DNA from: Lepiota brunneoincarnata
Lineage: Eukaryota; Basidiomycota; Agaricomycetes; Agaricales; Agaricaceae
Direction of reading: 5' to 3'
DNA: 64,000 nucleotides
NCBI GenBank assembly: GCA_023014365.1
Contig: JAEBUN010000017.1
Coordinates: 558,001-622,000, forward strand
Part shown: positions 58,087 through 64,000 of the stretch, piece by piece
Position numbering within the stretch: the stretch's first letter is position 1
Layout: each line of letters opens with the position of its first letter
Notes under the pieces: generated by a model
Seen by the model: only the letters and a program-made list of their open reading frames with translations
Told to the model about the DNA's origin: nothing
The model's database searches: none
Translations under genes and position numbers: made by a program

Positions 58087-59210
58087 TGCTTCCAGTTGTG
58101 GTAGTTGCACAGCGGTTGCCTCTACCTGGGTGTAAGAATATTGAAACATTACATGTTGGGAGTCCCTCAGACGGAAGGTTAGAGGTGGCCGCAACACGGC
58201 CGCAAATACCATTTACCGGGTTTCTGAGCCAGTGAGCATATCCGAGTTATCATCGTGGAGATATCTAGCAAACAAATATCAGATAAAGAGTCTGCATGGA
58301 GATTGAAAATCAGATCAGTTCTCTCGAGCTTCTCACGTGAAGTGGTGTCTGGTCCCCCAACCATCTTTGCAGCGATCGTCATGAGCAGTGCTAGTGCATC
58401 CGTTATTCGACAGATGCATGCCCAAATGGACTAAGAGAAGAACCTGTTCGCTAGGCGAATCCTGTAGATGTCATACTACAAGTGCCTCCTTTCGTTCTCA
58501 ACGATCAGATTATCCCAAAGAACATAGCAGCACCAGTGGAACAACAGTCAGTGCCGCCCGCTAGCGATCCCAAGTTCAGCGTCGTACACACTCTCATTTC
58601 GTATTAATGGTAGTACTTGCTCCCCTTGGATGGAGAAATGACCAACTACAAAATTGCCTTATCCCCTCCAATTTTCTGCATGCAACTCTGCCGACTTAGC
58701 GTGAATGCGAGCCGACACTTTTTTTCCAACAAGTTTAGCACGAGAGTTACTGAAGGGCTAGTTAATTGATATCCATATCAGCTGGGGCTGTGGTTATTTA
58801 TTATTGTCGTGTGTATCATTCTGCTCCTTCGACGAAGTGATTAACCGTCATGTCACCCTGAAGGGTAAAAGGACATCAAGCCCAAGGTAGCCCGTGCATT
58901 GTGTCTATGTAAATGGCAAGGTTGCATGACCACCTCCTAACTCTTCTCCTATCCCTATCAGAACCTACTACTGGCGTGAACACGTGAAACCATGACTAAT
59001 GCAGTGTCCGACATTCGTATTAATTGGTCGAGTAGGTCCTCCTGTATCCAAGTTTCCCCCCTGGACTGATTGCTACGTCCCCTCCAGTATATTGAGAGTA
59101 AGTGGCATGCAAAGCTGGAAGCAACCGGACGTAGGAATAGGAGAGACTCCAATAATCGCAGGGAACAGCAAACGTCAGCTTAGGATAAAAGAAATCAATT
59201 AAAAGGATAA
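58087..59210. other. Intergenic, no gene seen
   Basis: 1.1 kb between PNP and the tRNA. Short unrelated ORFs only. Confidence 0.45.
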
Positions 59211-59282
59211 TGACCACCGCAGGGGTCGAACCTGCAATCTCCTGATTCGTAGTCAGACGCGATGCCATTTCGCCAGGCGGCC
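59211..59282 (-). tRNA. tRNA-Arg(ACG), intronless
   Basis: Identical body to the copy at 36615. The minus strand continues with ATTATCCTTTTAATTG, containing the Pol III T-run about 8 bases after the gene. Confidence 0.95.
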
Positions 59283-59436
59283 TTGATATAGCTGTCAACA
59301 GCGCCAATCTTCACTGAGTCAGAAATCAGTCACGGGTCACGTCCTGCCGCGGTAACTACCTGCGCATTCTTCGGCCTTGTCCTCAGCCCCCACACCATTC
59401 AGTTAAGACAAAACGCGATAGGGACTCCCCACAAAC

Positions 59437-60724
59437 ATGGCCGCCTTCTTCTTTGCATCACCGATTGATGTCGACATCCGGTTGGAGGGAGAGGAGGCAC
59501 GAAAGCAGGTGGAGATGAAGACGGAGAAGGACAAGGCCATTTCGTGTCCTGTGTATTATGACGGTGATTCATTGAGTGGCACGGTCAGCTTTGGGTCAGG
59601 CTTCTGCTAATACGGTTGTATTGAACTGAAGACCTATAGGTTTCAATACGGGTGCGAGATGGAAAAAAGGTGGTGCATGACGGGATCAAAGTCGAGTTTG
59701 CTGGGAGCATTGGTGAGTGATTTCTGGCACAGCGTTGGTTGAGTAAAATGATGATGTACCCTTGAAATTGATTAGAGCTATTCTATGACCGAGGACACCA
59801 CCACGAGTTTCTGTCATTGTCCCAAGAGTTGGCCGCGCCTGGAGAAATGCGGCAGGCACAGACATTTGACTTCAATTTCAAGAACGTGGAAAAGCAGTAT
59901 GAGAGTTATCAAGGAATAAATGTTAAGCTGAGGTATGTCTACCGCTCTGATTGCTGTTCCGGTAACCGGTTCTTAGAACAATTAGATATTTTATACGTGT
60001 CTCAATTTCGAGGCGAATGGCAGACGTCGTCAAGGAGAAGGACATTTGGGTGCACTCGTTCCGTATGCCTCCGGACAGTAACAATTCGATCAAGATGGAA
60101 GTTGGTATTGAGGATTGTCTGCACATTGAGTTTGAATACAACAAATCCAAGTACGTCTGTTTTTCTGGGATGTTCCAAATTCGAGACTTAGTATGTCTGC
60201 CTCCCATAGGTATCATCTGAAGGATGTCATTGTCGGCAAGATCTACTTCCTGCTTGTACGGATCAAGATCAAGCACATGGAGCTCTCCATTATCCGGCGC
60301 GAAACGACGGGCTCGCCGCCCAACCAATATAACGAGAGCGAAACCATTACGAAGTTTGAGATTATGGATGGTGCTCCTGTACGAGGTTTGTGGCATATAG
60401 CCTGTTTCAGAGCGACGCGCAGTTGAACTCCTGGGATAGGCGAGACGATACCTATTCGACTATTCCTGGGGGGATTCGATCTAACTCCAACATTCCGCGA
60501 CGTTAACAAGAAGTTCAGCACCCGGTATTACCTCAACCTCGTCCTTATTGATGAAGAGAATCGACGTTACTTCAAACAACAAGTACGTAGAACTGTTTGA
60601 CTTGATGTACGCATCTTCTCAGGTCTGTTCATTGCAGGAAATTACCATCTTTAGGATACCAGAGGTTCGCTCAGGTTTTTCTACCCCTTGAACTACCAGG
60701 GCTGATAATCCATTACAGAATTAA
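59437..60724 (+). CDS. VPS26: VPS26, retromer subunit
   Basis: Eight exons (59437-59583, 59640-59712, 59776-59932, 59977-60150, 60210-60385, 60440-60582, 60638-60664, 60719-60724) encode an intact 300-aa arrestin-fold protein. It starts MAAFFFASPIDVDIRLEGEE. Family boxes: [89 protein letters not shown] and STRYYLNLVLIDEENRRYFKQQEI. Vps26 with Vps35 and Vps29 forms the cargo-binding core that returns receptors from endosome to Golgi. If the last short intron is not removed the protein ends at 60691 with seven other residues. The only length deviation is at that end. Confidence 0.97.
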
Positions 60725-61594
60725 TCGCGCTTGTATTGTATAGGCATCTGTGCTTCTATGTCTTGGTCTGCAGACCTTCACTACCCAACGAACTGCCAAT
60801 CCCACTCTGCAGGCGACCAGTTTTAAATGGTCCCATGAATAAGGATAACTGCATATCTGACTTACACACTTTTTCATCAATACCAGGTGCGGTGTGCTCA
60901 CCTGAACAAGTATCCGGCAGCCCGCAATCGCGCTCGTCCTCGCTCATTTCCGGTGTGCGACAAACTTATAAGAGGCGAGAGATCGAACCTCGCACAAATG
61001 CTGTACAAGCCATATCCTTTCGCCGCCATAAGCAATGCCTCATCTCATCCCTTTTTACCCCTACAACACCTGTCTACCTGGCCAATATCAACTTCCTCCT
61101 ACTGCGTAGACCAAGAGGGCGTCAATGTTAGGGTGTATTCCTTTGTCTGGGTACGTTATATCCCTCTCACCACCACTGCCATCGTCACCCATATCCGCGC
61201 CCTGATTCAAATGAGCCTGCCGAATCAGCGGCTCAATCCGCCTATTAAACCTGTGCAATTCATTCACCAAACTCGGATGAACACCCTCAAACGATGGATG
61301 CTGCGTAACCAGCTGTCATTGTTGATGTAATGGCAACGTCGGCATCTGCTGCTGCGGTGGATGAGCATATTGTTGCTGCACTTGTTGCGGAGCCTGGAAC
61401 ATGAGGCACAATCCGAAGACTTCCAGAACACTCTCCCGGAGAGGACAGATTCCCTATAATCGAATAGCGTTAGCCCTACTTTCCTCGTACGCAGGGGAGC
61501 CAATGCTTTACCACCCCCATTAGGTGCGGGCCGTGTTCCAGTAGGAGTCTTGGTCGCAACCTTACGAGTTCCCTACCTCGAGACAAACGGCAGA
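60725..61594. other. Intergenic with a coding-like minus-strand fragment
   Basis: Minus-strand 61440-61090 reads a Gln-rich segment (QQVQQQYAHPPQQQMP) and then VNELHRFNRRIEPLIRQAHLNQ before frames stop. An in-frame TGA separates the two parts. It resembles the end of a gene with polyQ but I do not recognise it. Confidence 0.35.
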
Positions 61595-62660
61595 CATTTC
61601 GAGCACCGGCATGTAACGATTGATCAGGAAGAGTATTTTCAACGTACTCCATATTTCGCCCCATACAGGAGATATCTCGGAGTCCGGGGTCAAGAAGTAG
61701 TCGTATACCTTCGCCCTTACTTGAACTGATGAACAGGAGGGATCAAGGCGTACATATCGTGGCCGCGGCACCTGAATACCAAAGTCAGACTATCGCGAGG
61801 TCGGGCGTGATTATATTGCACACCATCAAGATACTGGAAAAAAAACCATCCGAGTCAGAAAGGAAGTGAGCCCAAGCGTGCTGGGTGACAATGACTCACA
61901 TGCGCAAGTTAAAAATGTTCGAGCGATTTCAGAGCGCTGTGAAAGAAAGAGGAGGTTCCCATGTTTGACAGAGTGGCCTTCGGGTAGTCTTGCAACTACC
62001 TCCTTCAAAATTCCATAGATCGTAGAGACAAGAATTTGATCCCCTCTGGGTATAGATGATGTTCACGAGCACCGATTGCAATGTCCATCAGCGGCACAAC
62101 TATCATCGTCATGGCGTGCCATTTAGTTCCTTGTACAGGCATCGAGTGGTTGTCCTCCAAGCTTTCAAGTTGCGGTGTGCGTGAGTATAGAGTTACCTTG
62201 AATCCCGAATAGCAGCAATTCGTGAGACAGGACCATGTTAGTAGTTCATGGGAGCCGGACGCGAACTCGATATCGGTCGTGTGGCGTTCGGCCTCAAGGC
62301 TTCAACAATGCTTTCAAGGAGAGTAGTTTGGGTCCTTTATATGGCAAAACTGGAATTGTAGGGCTTCTATCTCGGGGCACGCTTGGTTCCTGCGGTCATT
62401 ATGGCCCGTAACTTGGGGCTATACTTTTATTTAGGCATTCCTGTACCGGAGTGCATCAGCAGTGATATTGTGGTGCAATCAATTCTGAATCACACCTAGG
62501 TTCATTTTACATTTCGGAGTCCAAGGTCAATAAATAGTCAAGAATCCTTTCTCTCGTCGAGTGGACAAGCACAGATGTAGGCATGACTACACATACTGCA
62601 GTGGTGATGCCTGCAATTGAGACAGGGAGTGAGCTGAACAGCAACTGAGAGTGGCGACAT
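61595..62660. repeat. Segmental duplication copy B (decayed DUF6533 sequence)
   Basis: Collinear with 24072-25250, including the DUF6533 N-terminal exon on the minus strand (61771-61600: VYDYFLTPDSEISPVW and ALKILFLINRYMPVLE, with Thr-Pro in place of Thr-Leu). It lacks short blocks relative to copy A. Frames are broken by small indels, so copy B is a pseudogene fragment. CpG content is normal within the block and falls at once beyond it. Confidence 0.8.
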
Positions 62661-63826
62661 GGGTCTGGTTATATGCTAGAGTATCATACAAGGGTATCAC
62701 CACTGTAAACAAAATTGATATGCATTTACTACCAGTGGCCTTGAGCAATTGCATATTTATGATATTTTTGGTTGTTATATCCTTGTCTGATATTGTAGCT
62801 TATAATGAAAGGATATTGCATGTTCAGAAATAGTCATATGCTAGCAGTGAGGATTTCTACCAGTAGCATGGACTGTATTGGCACATTGAAGAGAGAACCT
62901 ATCCTGAGGACAGTAATGCATCAGCCTATATTATGTAATTTTTGGTTATCTGTATCATGAAAATATATTTTATTAAGAAATATTAATCTATATAGATCAC
63001 CTAAAGTTTAGAATTAAAAATTATACAGAAGTAATATGACAATAAATTAATTATTGTTCAAGGTATTGTAGAGGTGGTTACCAGGCTACCCACACATAAG
63101 TTGAGCCAACCACCTCTGCATAATGAACTTTAGACAAATCTCAACAAATATTATTAGTATAACAAATTTTCCAAAAAGGAAAAAATTAGATTTCAGATCA
63201 AAACATCTTGGATCAACATGTTGAGCTTACAAACACATGCTGAGTTCTGGTCTCCATTTAGCTGGTGTCTCTTTCCCGCCCTCTGCTTTTGTTCCATATC
63301 CTGCACTCTGTTCCTTTTGCACAGTCTCTACCATTTTATATCATTTATGCTATGCCTTTACCATCCTCCTTTGCCCATAAACTACTGCTATTGTGCTTAT
63401 TGTCTATGTACAAGTGCATGTATTATAGTGTTAGATAAATAGTCTTTCATTTGTAGTCGCACTTCAGCTCTCGCATCAAGACTGAAGTGAGTATTCTATC
63501 AATATCTATAATTACTGTACTGATTGCTTTGTAGTATATCTTACTATGTTCTACAGGTAAATATGAGCTCTTGCATTGAGACTGAATATATCTTACTACA
63601 TTCTACACAACAATCATCTCCCTCCCTGACTCAACTATTCCCTCTCTCTATCCTTTAGAGACAAATATAGATACTGCTAATGAATACTGTAGAATGATAG
63701 GACATTCTAAATGAACAGTAGTTAGCTTTCTCCAACCTTTTATATATTTTATTTTATTCTTATCTTTCTTACCTCTCTACTTTGTTCTTTAATATTTCTG
63801 TAAGTTTTCTGGAGTATATACAAGCT
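62661..63826. other. AT-rich, CpG-depleted repeat tract
   Basis: 1.2 kb with virtually no CG. Positions 62869-62904 duplicate 12826-12861 exactly. A hairpin-capable inverted repeat AGAGGTGGTT/AACCACCTCT lies at 63070-63117. At 63470-63600 a diverged duplication of about 95 bp is present (GCTCTCGCATCAAGACTGAA and GCTCTTGCATTGAGACTGAA). It has the same character as 6.25-12.95 kb. Confidence 0.65.
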
Positions 63827-63913
63827 TCACTTGTTGGCCTCGAGGTAGATTTGATATTGGAATAGCCAGTCTTCAAATTTTGCACAGTTGCCATCAAAGG
63901 CTGGAGGTTTGAT
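63827..63913 (-). pseudogene. Retroelement gag fragment
   Basis: The minus strand reads IKPPAFDGNCAKFEDWLFQY, then QIYLEANK and a stop. The FDG...FEDWLFQ.QIYL pattern is the capsid N-terminus of Ty3-type Gag. The frame is shifted upstream of it, toward the right edge. It is not closely related to the Gag at 3487-4611. Confidence 0.5.
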
Positions 63914-64000
63914 TAGTCCAAGTTCTCAGGACATTCTTGGCAGGCATGGACATTGTTATTGTTGGAGGAGGGGTTGATGGTGGAGGTGGCAGTGGAGCTT

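Noticed and set aside
61088..61440. Gln-rich minus-strand fragment as a transcription factor gene
   Set aside because: Only two short coding-like pieces separated by a stop were seen, with no DNA-binding domain. It is kept as an unrecognised fragment.

Overview
The window is nuclear DNA of a filamentous basidiomycete, almost certainly an agaricomycete. The protein-coding genes carry many 45-65 nt GT-AG introns. They include families typical of that group (7TM proteins with DUF6533/DUF6534 domains, a NoxA-type NADPH oxidase, GH28 pectinases, a Zn2Cys6 regulator), and the repeats are chromovirus, Copia and hAT elements. No species is claimed.

Layout. 1-19.6 kb is a transposon nest. A minus-strand Ty3/gypsy chromovirus (pol with a C-terminal chromodomain, gag, 5' LTR) runs off the left edge. 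Next comes an AT-rich, strongly CpG-depleted tract (6.25-12.95 kb) holding a decayed hAT-like element that contains an inverted, CpG-stripped copy of the chromovirus LTR plus an acidic ORF. A Copia element (12,956-19,613) follows, with 346-bp LTRs and a GATCT target duplication. It carries a solo LTR inserted in its integrase region, which itself carries a 1.3-kb hAT element.

20-28 kb has a tRNA-Arg(ACG) with a 6-nt intron, an intact DUF6534 7TM gene, decayed DUF6533 7TM copies, and an Ldb17/Dip1/SPIN90-like actin regulator. 28.7-33.1 kb has two tandem GH28 genes, the first broken and the second intact (15 exons, 425 aa). 33.7-44.5 kb is gene-dense: NoxA, a second tRNA-Arg, a Hikeshi/Opi10 gene divergent from RTF1 (Paf1 complex), and a very long Sds3/Dep1-like gene (Rpd3L complex). 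47.7-52.2 kb is a large Zn2Cys6 transcription factor flanked by 3.2 kb and 4.6 kb without recognisable genes. 56.8-60.7 kb has purine nucleoside phosphorylase, a third tRNA-Arg and retromer VPS26. The right end (61.6-64 kb) repeats the decayed DUF6533 block and then enters another CpG-poor repeat tract with a gag remnant.

Gene models were spliced by hand and checked by phase. VPS26, PNP, RTF1, NoxA, the Sds3-like gene, the DUF6534 gene and GH28-2 all close in frame. Ldb17, Hikeshi and the Zn2Cys6 gene each miss by exactly one inserted base, which suggests either residual assembly indels or real lesions. The genes do not form one pathway. They are housekeeping, chromatin, trafficking and cell-wall genes between repeat blocks.
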